A stretch of DNA of 46,550 bases from an uncultured Bacteroidales bacterium (lineage in GTDB: Bacteria > Bacteroidota > Bacteroidia > Bacteroidales > F082): assembly GCA_937896895.1 (NCBI GenBank), contig CALBNV010000038.1, forward strand, positions 1-46,550, written 5' to 3'. The position numbers and the translations under genes are program-made. Below are positions 19,292 to 27,822 of this stretch, one piece after another. The notes beneath the pieces are model-generated. The model was not told the origin of the DNA, did not search any database, and saw nothing but the letters and a program-made list of their open reading frames with translations. Within the stretch, counting starts at the first letter, position 1. Each line of letters begins with the position of its first letter.

Positions 19292-21910
19292 ATGAAAGCA
19301 AACGAAATCCGTAAAAGTTTTCTTGACTTTTTCCAGTCGAAGCAACACCTCGTGGTGCCTTCGGCTCCGATAGTTGTGAAGAATGACCCGACATTGATGT
19401 TCACCAATGCAGGGATGAATCAGTTTAAAGATGTCTTTTTGGGTAACAATCCGCGCAAGGCGCCTCGTGTGACAGACATCCAGAAATGTCTCCGCGTCTC
19501 CGGCAAACATAATGATCTTGAAGAAGTCGGACGCGACACATACCATCACACTATGTTCGAAATGATGGGCAACTGGTCGTTCGGCGATTATTTCAAGGAA
19601 GATGCCATCGCCTGGGGCTGGGAGTTTCTCACCGAGGTGATGAAGATCGACAAGGACAGACTGTATGTGACGGTCTTCGGCGGTGACGAGAAAGACGGCA
19701 TGGCTCCTGATAATGAAGCATATAACTTCTGGCTAAAGCATGTCGATGCCTCTCGCATCATCTACGGGAACAAAAAAGACAATTTCTGGGAGATGGGCGA
19801 GACGGGTCCGTGCGGCCCTTGCTCCGAAATACACATCGACATCCGCGATGACGAGGACCGCAAGAAAGTGAATGGCCGTGACCTCGTCAACAAAGACGAT
19901 CCGCAGGTCATCGAGATATGGAACCTCGTGTTCATGCAGTACAACCGGCTTGCCAACGGCTCGCTCGTCAACCTTCCGGCCTGTCACGTTGACACCGGCA
20001 TGGGCTTCGAACGCCTGGTGCGCGTGATGCAAGGCAAGAAATCGAACTACGACACAGATGTCTTCATACCTATAATAGATGAAATTTCAAGACTTTCTGG
20101 CGTTGAGTACGGCAAGGACGAGAAATGCGACATTGCGATGCGCGTCATCGCCGACCACCTGCGTGCTGTGACTTTCGCCGTCACCGACGGGCAGCTGCCG
20201 TCGAACAACGGTGCCGGCTATGTCATCCGCCGAATCCTGCGACGCGCGGTGCGTTATGGCTATACCTTCCTGAAATTCACGGAACCGTTTGTGTATAACC
20301 TACTTCCTGTTCTCATCAACGAGATGGGCGAGCAATACACCGAACTCAAGGCGCAACAGACGCTCGTCTCAAAGGTCATTTACGAGGAAGAGGCTTCGTT
20401 CCTGCGCACTCTGTCGTCGGGAATCAAACGTTTCGAGAATTATGTCGAACAGAAAAAAGACTCAAAGGTAATCGACGGCGCATTCGCCTTCGAGCTTTTC
20501 GACACATACGGGTTCCCTGTCGATCTGACAAACCTCATGGCGGAGGAGAAAGGCCTTGAGGTCGATATGGACGGATTCAATGCTAACCTCGAGGAACAGA
20601 AGAACCGCTCGCGCAAGGCCGCCGAGAAGATGTCGGGCGACTGGGTCGAGCTTGTGCATGAAGACAAACCGACTGTCTTCGTCGGCTACAACGAACTCGA
20701 GTGCTGCTCTAAGATATTGAAATTCAGAGAGGTCGTCGCCAAAGGCAAGAAACATTATGAGATCGTTCTCGACAGGACGCCGTTCTATGCGGAGATGGGC
20801 GGACAGGTCGGTGACAAGGGCGTCCTCATTTCTGAAAATGAGACACTTAATGTTGTCAACACTGTGAAAGAGAACGACTTGAGCATTCATATCACAGATA
20901 CGCTCCCGCAAAATCCTGAAGCGGTTTTCACCGCAAAGGTCGATGCTGAAAGACGTCACAGAATCGAGGCAAATCACACTGCGACACATCTGATGCACGT
21001 GGCGTTGAGACAAGTACTTGGCACTCACGTCGAACAGAAAGGCTCGATGGTTGATGATGAGCGGCTTCGTTTCGACTTCAGCCATTTCGCGAAGATGAGC
21101 GATGAGGAGATTCATAAAGTCGAGACGATTGTCAATCAGAAGATTAGGGAGGACTTGATGAATGACACCGCCGTTGATGTGCCTGTTGACGAGGCCCGCA
21201 AGATGGGCGCCATGGCGTTGTTCGGCGAGAAATATGGCGACAAGGTGCGTGTCGTGACTTTCGGGGCTGACTATTCGCGTGAGCTTTGCGGCGGAACACA
21301 CATCGCTTCGACAGGTCGTATCGGCGTGTTCAAGATCTTAAGCGAGGGAGCCATAGCTGCCGGCGTCCGCCGTATCGAGGCGATAACAGGCGCTGCCGTC
21401 AGTGAATACCTTGACAGTCAGATTGAGACGCTGAATAAGATAAAGGCAGCCGTCAAGTCGTCGGCCGATGTGGTGAAAGCTGTCGAGACTCTCGCAGCAC
21501 AAAACACCATGTTGCAGAAGAAGATTGAGTCGATGATGATGGCCCAGGCTGTCGGTGACGCAAGAAACGCATACAACGACGCGACGGAATGGAACGGGCA
21601 TAAATTCGTTTTTGCCCGCGTCAATGCCGATATGAATCAGATGAGAAATATCGCAATGGCGTTGAAAGATATTGATGCCGAAGTCGTCGCTGTCATGGGT
21701 GGTGTCGTTGAAGAGAAACCTGCCTTGTGCGTGATGCTTCCGCAAAGTATCGTTGATGAACGGAAAATGGATGCCGGTGCGATTATACGCGTGGCGGCCA
21801 AAGAGATTCAGGGCGGCGGCGGCGGACAGAAGACACTCGCCACAGCCGGCGGGAAGAACGCAGCCGGAATAGACAAAGCCATGGAAGTGCTAAAGTCGTC
21901 ATTTGCTTAG
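19292..21910 (+). CDS. alaS: Alanyl-tRNA synthetase
   Basis: The 872-residue enzyme charges tRNA-Ala. It starts MKANEIRKSFLDFFQSKQH and has the class II catalytic core (FTNAGMNQFKDVFLG; MFEMMGNWSFGDYFK). The editing domain has HTATHLMH and the downstream CGGTHIASTGRIG, which together supply the zinc/editing ligands. The C-terminal domain contains the glycine-rich IQGGGGGQKTLATAGGK. The length is as expected. It appears to be monocistronic, with a -7 box at 19246-19253 and a strong terminator at 21939-21972. Confidence 0.98.
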   Translation: MKANEIRKSFLDFFQSKQHLVVPSAPIVVKNDPTLMFTNAGMNQFKDVFLGNNPRKAPRVTDIQKCLRVSGKHNDLEEVGRDTYHHTMFEMMGNWSFGDYFKEDAIAWGWEFLTEVMKIDKDRLYVTVFGGDEKDGMAPDNEAYNFWLKHVDASRIIYGNKKDNFWEMGETGPCGPCSEIHIDIRDDEDRKKVNGRDLVNKDDPQVIEIWNLVFMQYNRLANGSLVNLPACHVDTGMGFERLVRVMQGKKSNYDTDVFIPIIDEISRLSGVEYGKDEKCDIAMRVIADHLRAVTFAVTDGQLPSNNGAGYVIRRILRRAVRYGYTFLKFTEPFVYNLLPVLINEMGEQYTELKAQQTLVSKVIYEEEASFLRTLSSGIKRFENYVEQKKDSKVIDGAFAFELFDTYGFPVDLTNLMAEEKGLEVDMDGFNANLEEQKNRSRKAAEKMSGDWVELVHEDKPTVFVGYNELECCSKILKFREVVAKGKKHYEIVLDRTPFYAEMGGQVGDKGVLISENETLNVVNTVKENDLSIHITDTLPQNPEAVFTAKVDAERRHRIEANHTATHLMHVALRQVLGTHVEQKGSMVDDERLRFDFSHFAKMSDEEIHKVETIVNQKIREDLMNDTAVDVPVDEARKMGAMALFGEKYGDKVRVVTFGADYSRELCGGTHIASTGRIGVFKILSEGAIAAGVRRIEAITGAAVSEYLDSQIETLNKIKAAVKSSADVVKAVETLAAQNTMLQKKIESMMMAQAVGDARNAYNDATEWNGHKFVFARVNADMNQMRNIAMALKDIDAEVVAVMGGVVEEKPALCVMLPQSIVDERKMDAGAIIRVAAKEIQGGGGGQKTLATAGGKNAAGIDKAMEVLKSSFA

Positions 21911-21938
21911 GTCTTTTATGACGTATTATGTTTTTGAG

Positions 21939-21972
21939 CAGCTTCCGACATCATTGTAGGAAGCTGTTTTTT
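21939..21972 (+). terminator. Rho-independent terminator after alaS
   Basis: CAGCTTCC (21939-21946) pairs perfectly with GGAAGCTG (21959-21966), with a 12-nt loop and a run of six Ts immediately after. Confidence 0.85.
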
Positions 21973-22036
21973 ATTGAAAAAAATGTAATGTGTTTGCGAA
22001 AAATATCGTAAATTCGCGGCAATAAATTTTATATAC

Positions 22037-22786
22037 ATGAGAACGAGATTATTGCTATTTTTGACCGCGTGCGCTATGGCGTTTTTATGCGGTTGTTCAA
22101 AAAATTCAGAGTCAACGATTATTCTGGTAGGAGAAGAAAAAGAAGTCGTTGATTTCACGGAAGTCGGCACTGATGTGCTGCAGAAGGCATTGCTTGAGTA
22201 TGGATATATGACAGATACAACACAAAGGCTTATGCTTACGACTCCTCCAAACGTTGAAGGTAAGTATTTGATTGACAGAATATATTTCCTCGCGTTGGAG
22301 GAGGTTTACAATGCCGGTACGGAATTTGAAACGTATATGGGCGATTATATTGATAACATGAATGACGACAGCCATCATGAGTCATTGGTCTTGGAACTTA
22401 GAAACCAAAATAACCGTACGGTTGATATGACTTATTCGTGGTCGGTTGACGGCAAAGAAATGTATAATTATGATATGACTGTCAATGTTATTGGTGCGAA
22501 ATATTTTGACAGTAATGGCGAAGAAGTTGAGATATTCGCTTTGTATTTTGTCTGTGAGAAAGAATATCTCGATCCGACTGCCGGTTGGGACTGTCATTAT
22601 CATTCCGGAGAATTGATAACGGGAAAGATCCTGCCGGAAGGCATCGTAGACTTCAAGTTCTCTGCTGTGTGCCGTGACAAATGGGGCGCAGATGCCGGAA
22701 TGCTTCAGAGAGTCGGTGATTTCAAAGTTGCTGAAGATTATGGGAATAAACATCAGGAAAATTATATTACACCAAGAATCGATTAA
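22037..22786 (+). CDS. Lipoprotein of unknown function
   Basis: The 249-residue product has a lipoprotein signal (hydrophobic run then FLCGCSKNSES, lipidated Cys at about residue 20). The mature part is acidic, with no family I recognise; text such as LVLELRNQNNRTVDM and HYHSGELITGKILPEG suggests a beta-sandwich. It starts 10 nt before an outer-membrane barrel gene, so the pair may act together at the cell surface. A weak -7-like TAAATTCG lies at 22009-22016. Confidence 0.75.
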   Translation: MRTRLLLFLTACAMAFLCGCSKNSESTIILVGEEKEVVDFTEVGTDVLQKALLEYGYMTDTTQRLMLTTPPNVEGKYLIDRIYFLALEEVYNAGTEFETYMGDYIDNMNDDSHHESLVLELRNQNNRTVDMTYSWSVDGKEMYNYDMTVNVIGAKYFDSNGEEVEIFALYFVCEKEYLDPTAGWDCHYHSGELITGKILPEGIVDFKFSAVCRDKWGADAGMLQRVGDFKVAEDYGNKHQENYITPRID

Positions 22787-22796
22787 TTTGTAAGTT

Positions 22797-23654
22797 ATGA
22801 AAATCATGAAAAGGAGCGTATTATTTCTATTCTGTATATTGGCGTGTGGACAGCTGTTTGCACAAAGAGGCACGACGCGTGGAAACCGTTTTGCGATAAC
22901 AAATTCAAAAGCGGTCATCATCGGGCTGAAAGGCGGTGTTGATCTGGCCGGCATGTCATACACCTCATCAGCGTTGAAGTCTTTGGATAAGGACATGTAT
23001 CTGCGTCCGGCCGGCGGTGTGTTCGTTGAGATCCCTGTGACAAGGTCGTTCGCTATCGGTGCCGACATCATGTATCAGGGCAGGGGAGTGAAGCTGAACT
23101 ATTCTAACGGCGGTGATGAACGGTATCCGGTAAACTATACTGTCTCATCCAATTATGTCGATTTGAGAATACCATTCACATACAGGTTCCTGATAGGCAA
23201 GATGATCAATCCATACGTTTTTCTCGCGCCGGATCTCTCAATGTTGACAGGCGGCACAATCTCGTTAGACCAGAAGTCGAACCTCTCCGGCGAGGAGGAC
23301 ATGAATCAGACAATCGACATTGGCGATGCCAACATGAGGCCGTATTCAGTAAGTGCTATAGCAGGTGTTGGAGCGCGGATAAACCTGAATTTCAGTGAGT
23401 TCGCCATCGTTGTGAAGTTGGATGTCGCCTATAACTTAGGTCTTGTAAACACTTATTCCGACAAGGAGATGAATCATGGCTTCGGAAATCAGCCTTATAA
23501 CGAGAATATCGTTAATATCAATGCATATACTGAAATTGGTGAACGTTTCAACAGGGGCCCGGAGGTGATGCTAAGCGTCGGGTTGCCACTTAAGTTTATG
23601 AGAGACGCTTGCAGCGGTTTCGGCAATAAAAAATACAGGAAATATTCATTCTGA
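22797..23654 (+). CDS. Small outer-membrane beta-barrel protein (PorT-like family)
   Basis: The 285-residue product has a signal peptide (MKIMKRSVLFLFCILACGQLFAQ). It then shows the alternating pattern of a small barrel: VIIGLKGGVDLAGM, FAIGADIMYQGRGVKL, VDLRIPFTYRF, YVFLAPDLSML, and GVGARINLNF. This resembles the PorT/outer-membrane-beta-barrel family common in Bacteroidota, although a role in T9SS cannot be claimed. It is in an operon with the lipoprotein gene upstream and ends at a perfect hairpin terminator. Confidence 0.8.
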   Translation: MKIMKRSVLFLFCILACGQLFAQRGTTRGNRFAITNSKAVIIGLKGGVDLAGMSYTSSALKSLDKDMYLRPAGGVFVEIPVTRSFAIGADIMYQGRGVKLNYSNGGDERYPVNYTVSSNYVDLRIPFTYRFLIGKMINPYVFLAPDLSMLTGGTISLDQKSNLSGEEDMNQTIDIGDANMRPYSVSAIAGVGARINLNFSEFAIVVKLDVAYNLGLVNTYSDKEMNHGFGNQPYNENIVNINAYTEIGERFNRGPEVMLSVGLPLKFMRDACSGFGNKKYRKYSF

Positions 23655-23667
23655 CGGAATAAAACGA

Positions 23668-23701
23668 AAGAGGCATCAACAGCGTTGATGCCTCTTCTTT
23701 T
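23668..23701. terminator. Bidirectional terminator
   Basis: AAGAGGCATCAAC (23668-23680) pairs perfectly over 13 bp with 23684-23696 around a 3-nt loop (AGC), followed by CTTTTAT. It lies between convergent genes (barrel protein plus, T9SS cargo minus). Confidence 0.85.
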
Positions 23702-23716
23702 ATATTTGCAAATCTC

Positions 23717-26155
23717 TTATTTAACGACTGTCAACCTCCTGATGACGTTGAGGTCGTTGCCGGAGATCTTTATGAAGTAAAGCCCGTCGGATAGATTCTG
23801 GATTGAACGCTCGACAGTCGAACCCGAAGTTGTCAATTCGTCAACTAAAGAGCCGGTTGCACTGTATATCTTTATTGAGATGCCTTCGCTGTTGACCGAC
23901 TTGTCGAAGTCGATGTGCAGCAAGGTGTTAGCCGGATTCGGGTAGATGCTGACATATTCTTCGCCTTCGTTTTCGTCAACTCCGTAAAGTTCGGTGTAAA
24001 CGAAAATCTCCCTATGTGTCGTGCCGCAGGCTGTTGTGACATCGCAGTTGATGGTGGCGTTGCCTGCACCCAGGACCAACAGTGAAACTTCGTTAGTGCC
24101 GTTACCCTGAAGCAACCACGTTTCGGTGTTGTCAATGCCGGTCCAGTCAACGTGATAGGTGATGCTCCAGTTGTATTCGACAGGTATGCCTTGTTCAACG
24201 CCGCCGCCGGTGATGTCTCCGATTTCAAATTTATATTGCAGAGGCATCCAGCTGCTGCCTGGCATCACCTCTTTTCTTCTGTCTTCATCGTCATTGATGA
24301 GCGGCACGTTAGCTTGGTCGAGTTTCACGAAATGCAGGTCTATCGACAGACTGTCACAGCCGTGAGTTGTTGTCAGGTCGATGATGCCATCGTATGAATG
24401 ATTGAAGACCATCTGATCCCACTGATGTGTTTGGATGTTATAGTAATCAATTACGTAAGGGTCGCAGCTGGTCTCATCTACTGTCGTTGAGGCGTTGTAT
24501 TTAGGATGAACTGTCACCGTGCATTCGCCTTCAGCCTCGCTGTATCCGTCAGAGACGACACACTTGTATGTTGTTGTCTCTGTGGGGGTGGCTGTTGGTG
24601 CCGCTGTATTCGGGTTGTTTAGCGATTGCGCGGGTGTCCAAGTGTAAGTGTAGTTTTGGGTGCCGCCTGAGACGTTGGCTCTCAGGGTAGTGGATTCGCC
24701 TTCGCACAGCTCGCTGTCGTCGCTTGATACTGCCGCTGCCAAGTTATTCGATACTGTAATCGGCATTGTCTTGGTGTCTTCGCACGACCAGCCTGTCTCG
24801 TTTTCCGCGACTATGGTGTAGGTGACTTCATAAGTACCCGGATTAGTGTAAACGTGCGTCGGGTTGGTGCCGGTGGCTGTAGTGCCGCCGTCGCCGAAAT
24901 CCCACGTGCGGCTTGTGATTTTATTTGTGCATCCGGCGGGATATGTTGTCTCGGTCCCTGTGAATTGCGCCGGTGCGCCAGGGGCTGCGCCCGCCACTGT
25001 GAAGTCGGCGTGAAGCTCCGGCAGGATCTCGATGTCGAGCGTCATCGGGTCGCTGGTGCCTTGTCCCGGAACTGTGACGGTGCAGCTGTAGGTACCGGAG
25101 TTGGCGAATGTCACGTTGTCGATATGAGGTTCGCGCAGGCTTGATGTGAACCCGTTCGGGCCTGTCCACGAATAACTGGCGTTGCTTACTTCATGTGCCG
25201 AGAGATGCAGGGTGTTGCCATAGCAGGCGTCGCTGTATTCCATGACAGGCGGCATGATGGAGCAGTCGGTGGTGCCTGGACCGGAACCAGGTTCTTTCTC
25301 AAACGTGATGACACACCTTGCTCTCGAATAATTTGTAATTATCAAAATATAGTAGTCACCAGTTTCTGAAGCAGAGGGGATTTGGCAATGTTCATCGTAG
25401 CTTGAAGAGTAACTGCAACTTACAACCTTGCTTGCTGTCAATCCGTTTTGATGCGGTCCTGGATTATGCGGACAAGGATCCACAGGGTCATCGAATGGCC
25501 CCCAACAGCAATAGTCAATATCTCTTTCCGTATTTCCGTCTTTGCCCATCATGTGGATGCTGAATGCGCCAGGAGTTGAAATCTTCATGTAATACCATGA
25601 AGGACACGGCTGCGATTGCAGACATGAATAGGCAGGTCCGCTTTCCGAAGGATGGTTGTCACCTGTCATTGCCTGGAATGTATATAATCCATTGTCGGTG
25701 CAGAAAGGCTCAGCTTTGTAGCATGAATCGTTGTTACCCCTCGGGGCACTTCTCATCATGATGTCCATCATTAACGATACTATATCCATGTTTGAGACGT
25801 TGTTTCTCCATGTGCGCTCCAATTCAGAAATTTCATTTTTGTCCAACATACGAAAATCAGAATAACAGTCATGGTAAAATGTTTCAAAAGTTTCCTTGAA
25901 GCTGTTTCTGTCAATGATTTCATCGTTGTTTGAAATATAAAAAAGACCATGTTCGTCGGACGATGTCATCACGAAACGGTCGTCATTGCTGATGTTGTAT
26001 AACAAGTGCAGACGCTCATAATAATCATTAATCTTTTTGAAATCAAACTCGACGGTGCTGTTACTTCTGTCGAAATAGTAAATCTCGTTGTCAGATTGAG
26101 CGTTTAACGCAAATGAATTGAATAACGATAAACAAATAAGCAATATTCTTTTCAT
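23717..26155 (-). CDS. T9SS cargo with PKD and Ig-like domains
   Basis: The 812-residue product has a signal peptide (MKRILLICLSLFNSFALNAQ). A Cys-rich domain follows (AEPFCTDN, GPAYSCLQSQPCPSWYYMKI, DIDYCCWGPFDDPVDPC, YYILIITNYS), a type often found ahead of PKD repeats in secreted Bacteroidota proteins. Ig-like and PKD modules follow, the latter with the diagnostic TWDFGDGG and NPGTYEVTYTI. The C-terminal type A sorting domain has SIYPNPANTLLHIDF and LSDGLYFIKI. It is predicted to be exported by the T9SS and displayed or released as an adhesin-like or structural protein. ATG 26155 is chosen over an alternative 24 nt upstream for its better signal peptide. A minus-strand -7 box TAAATTTG lies at 26200-26193. 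Confidence 0.87.
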   Translation of the reverse strand: MKRILLICLSLFNSFALNAQSDNEIYYFDRSNSTVEFDFKKINDYYERLHLLYNISNDDRFVMTSSDEHGLFYISNNDEIIDRNSFKETFETFYHDCYSDFRMLDKNEISELERTWRNNVSNMDIVSLMMDIMMRSAPRGNNDSCYKAEPFCTDNGLYTFQAMTGDNHPSESGPAYSCLQSQPCPSWYYMKISTPGAFSIHMMGKDGNTERDIDYCCWGPFDDPVDPCPHNPGPHQNGLTASKVVSCSYSSSYDEHCQIPSASETGDYYILIITNYSRARCVITFEKEPGSGPGTTDCSIMPPVMEYSDACYGNTLHLSAHEVSNASYSWTGPNGFTSSLREPHIDNVTFANSGTYSCTVTVPGQGTSDPMTLDIEILPELHADFTVAGAAPGAPAQFTGTETTYPAGCTNKITSRTWDFGDGGTTATGTNPTHVYTNPGTYEVTYTIVAENETGWSCEDTKTMPITVSNNLAAAVSSDDSELCEGESTTLRANVSGGTQNYTYTWTPAQSLNNPNTAAPTATPTETTTYKCVVSDGYSEAEGECTVTVHPKYNASTTVDETSCDPYVIDYYNIQTHQWDQMVFNHSYDGIIDLTTTHGCDSLSIDLHFVKLDQANVPLINDDEDRRKEVMPGSSWMPLQYKFEIGDITGGGVEQGIPVEYNWSITYHVDWTGIDNTETWLLQGNGTNEVSLLVLGAGNATINCDVTTACGTTHREIFVYTELYGVDENEGEEYVSIYPNPANTLLHIDFDKSVNSEGISIKIYSATGSLVDELTTSGSTVERSIQNLSDGLYFIKISGNDLNVIRRLTVVK

Positions 26156-26192
26156 ATTTTGGGCTGAAAATATTAACAATTAATTTAGCGTG

Positions 26193-26200
26193 CAAATTTA
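26193..26200 (-). promoter_or_regulatory. -7 box for the PKD-domain T9SS cargo
   Basis: The minus-strand TAAATTTG lies 37 nt before the ATG at 26155, between this gene and the rdgB stop. No TTG lies at ideal spacing. It indicates that the cargo gene can be transcribed separately from ung-rdgB. Confidence 0.5.
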
Positions 26201-26225
26201 AACAATAAATACAAGGTTTATACAT

Positions 26226-26807
26226 TTATTTTTGATAATTATTCAAAAATTCCACGAGTTTCGCGGTAGCTCTGCCACGGTGGGAGATTTTGTTTTTTTC
26301 ATCCATTTCCATTTCCGAAAACGACTTGTTGAATCCGTCAGGTTGGAATATCGGGTCATAGCCGAAACCGCCTTCACCGTGTTCTTCGGTGAGAATCTTT
26401 CCGTTCACGATGCCTTCGAAGAAATACTGTTCTCCATTGATATTCAGTGCGATGACGGTTCTGAAACGTGCTTTTCTGTTTTCGACTCCGTCCAATGCTT
26501 TGAGAAGTTTCACCACATTGTCGTGGTAGGAGCAGCCTTCGCCGGCGTAACGTGCCGAATAGACGCCCGGTGCGCCGCCCAGGGCCTCGACTTCCAATCC
26601 GGTGTCGTCGGCGAAGCAGTCGAGGTGGAACTTGTTTGTCACATAGTCTGCCTTTATCTTGGCGTTGCCTTGAAGGTTGTCGGCATCTTCAACGATGTCT
26701 TCATGGCATCCGATGTCGGGAAGTCCTAACACCTCGTGTTTTTTCAATATATTTCTGATTTCTTCGAGTTTGTGAAGGTTGTGTGTCGCAAAAACTAATT
26801 TGTCCAT
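26226..26807 (-). CDS. rdgB: Non-canonical purine NTP pyrophosphatase (XTP/dITP)
   Basis: The 193-residue HAM1/RdgB protein hydrolyses ITP, XTP and their deoxy forms, cleaning the nucleotide pool. It has the N-terminal FATHNLHKLEEI (family ATxNxxKxxE), the catalytic FADDTGLEVEALGGAPGVYS with Asp67-Asp68, GGFGYDPIF, and the C-terminal ISHRGRA. The length is normal. It lies 28 nt downstream of ung, giving a small genome-sanitation unit: uracil removal from DNA and deaminated purine removal from the pool. Confidence 0.96.
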   Translation of the reverse strand: MDKLVFATHNLHKLEEIRNILKKHEVLGLPDIGCHEDIVEDADNLQGNAKIKADYVTNKFHLDCFADDTGLEVEALGGAPGVYSARYAGEGCSYHDNVVKLLKALDGVENRKARFRTVIALNINGEQYFFEGIVNGKILTEEHGEGGFGYDPIFQPDGFNKSFSEMEMDEKNKISHRGRATAKLVEFLNNYQK

Positions 26808-26835
26808 ATTTTAAATTTAAAGTGTTTTACCGATG

Positions 26836-27519
26836 TCAGATGCATTCCCATCTTATGGGTTGTATGCCGTTGTTGATAAGGTATTGGTTGGTTTGTGAAA
26901 AGTGATGGCATCCGAAGAACCCGCGGCTTGCCGAGAGTGGGGAAGGGTGTACTGTCTTCAGAACCAAATGTTTGCTGTGGTCTATGAGGCTTTCTTTCGC
27001 GATGGCGTAGTTGCCCCATAATATGAAGACTAAGTGTTCTTTTTTCTCCGACAGTGCTCTTATTGCCGCGTCGGTGAATTGCTGCCAGCCGATCCTCGCG
27101 TGTGATGCGGCCATGTTTGCCCTGACGGTGAGTGACGCGTTCAGGAGCAAGACGCCTTCTCTTGCCCAGTTCTCAAGGTTGCCGCTCTTTGGTATCGGCA
27201 TTCCGATGTCGCTGTTTAGTTCCTTGAAGATATTCTGTAGGCTCGGCGGGATCTGTACCCCGTCGGGGACTGAAAACGCAAGCCCGTGTGCTTGGCCGAC
27301 GTTATGGTAAGGGTCCTGCCCGAGAATCACCACTTTAACCTTGTCGAATGGCGTCAGGTTGAATGCGTTGAAAATAAGATTTGATGGCGGATAAACAACA
27401 TAATGTCGTTTCTCTTCGATGAGAAAAGTTTTTATTCCTACAAAATAGGTAGATTCAAACTCATTTTTGAGTGCTTCATACCAACTTTCTTCCAAGTCTG
27501 GTTTGCGTACTGTCACCAT
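26836..27519 (-). CDS. ung: Uracil-DNA glycosylase
   Basis: The 227-residue family 1 enzyme removes uracil from DNA. The water-activating motif GQDPYH is at residues 67-72 (Asp69), followed by GLAFSVP, LLLNASLTV (uracil-binding Asn) and the DNA-intercalation loop HPSPLSASRGF. The start at 27519 (MVTVRKPDLEESW) is supported by a minus-strand -7 box TAATTTTG at 27552-27545. rdgB follows. Confidence 0.97.
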   Translation of the reverse strand: MVTVRKPDLEESWYEALKNEFESTYFVGIKTFLIEEKRHYVVYPPSNLIFNAFNLTPFDKVKVVILGQDPYHNVGQAHGLAFSVPDGVQIPPSLQNIFKELNSDIGMPIPKSGNLENWAREGVLLLNASLTVRANMAASHARIGWQQFTDAAIRALSEKKEHLVFILWGNYAIAKESLIDHSKHLVLKTVHPSPLSASRGFFGCHHFSQTNQYLINNGIQPIRWECI

Positions 27520-27608
27520 GAAAAAAATCTTTCAAATAATTGCACAAAATTAAGAAAAAATTCGTTTCTTTGCAGCCTGAAACTTGAAAATTTAATCTAT
27601 CAAATTAT

Positions 27609-27737
27609 ATGAAGAAAGTAGCATTGTTTTTAGGGTTTGCCTTTATCTTTGGTGTTATTCTCACGGCTTGTCATGGCTCGAAGGGTTGTGCAGCATACGG
27701 TGAACACCGACAGTACCAAAAAGAGAGTATTTACTAA
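27609..27737 (+). CDS. Very short lipoprotein (42 residues)
   Basis: The frame ATG 27609 to TAA 27735-27737 encodes MKKVALFLGFAFIFGVILTA, then CHGSKGCAAYGEHRQYQKES and IY. Lys-Lys, a hydrophobic run and LTAC form a credible lipoprotein signal with lipidated Cys21. The mature part has only 22 residues, with a Cys at 27 and aromatic residues. The unit is flanked by a -7-like TTTCTTTG at 27565-27572 (TTG 22 nt upstream) and by a hairpin terminator at 27772-27805. Tiny lipoproteins with a CxAY-type tail occur in Bacteroidota, but I know no function. It lies divergent to ung. Confidence 0.65.
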   Translation: MKKVALFLGFAFIFGVILTACHGSKGCAAYGEHRQYQKESIY

Positions 27738-27771
27738 TCGGTCTGGCATCTTGTGAAACTTAAAGGTAAAA

Positions 27772-27805
27772 AAAAGAGAGAACCTCAAATGAGATTCTCT
27801 CTTTT
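27772..27805. terminator. Bidirectional terminator
   Basis: AAAAGAGAGAACCTC (27772-27786) pairs with GAGATTCTCTCTTTT (27791-27805), a 15-position stem with one mismatch and an AAAT loop. It ends in Ts on the plus strand, and the A-run at its left side serves the minus strand. It lies between the convergent small lipoprotein gene and a T9SS cargo. Confidence 0.8.
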
Positions 27806-27822
27806 CTCTTATGTTTCTTTTA

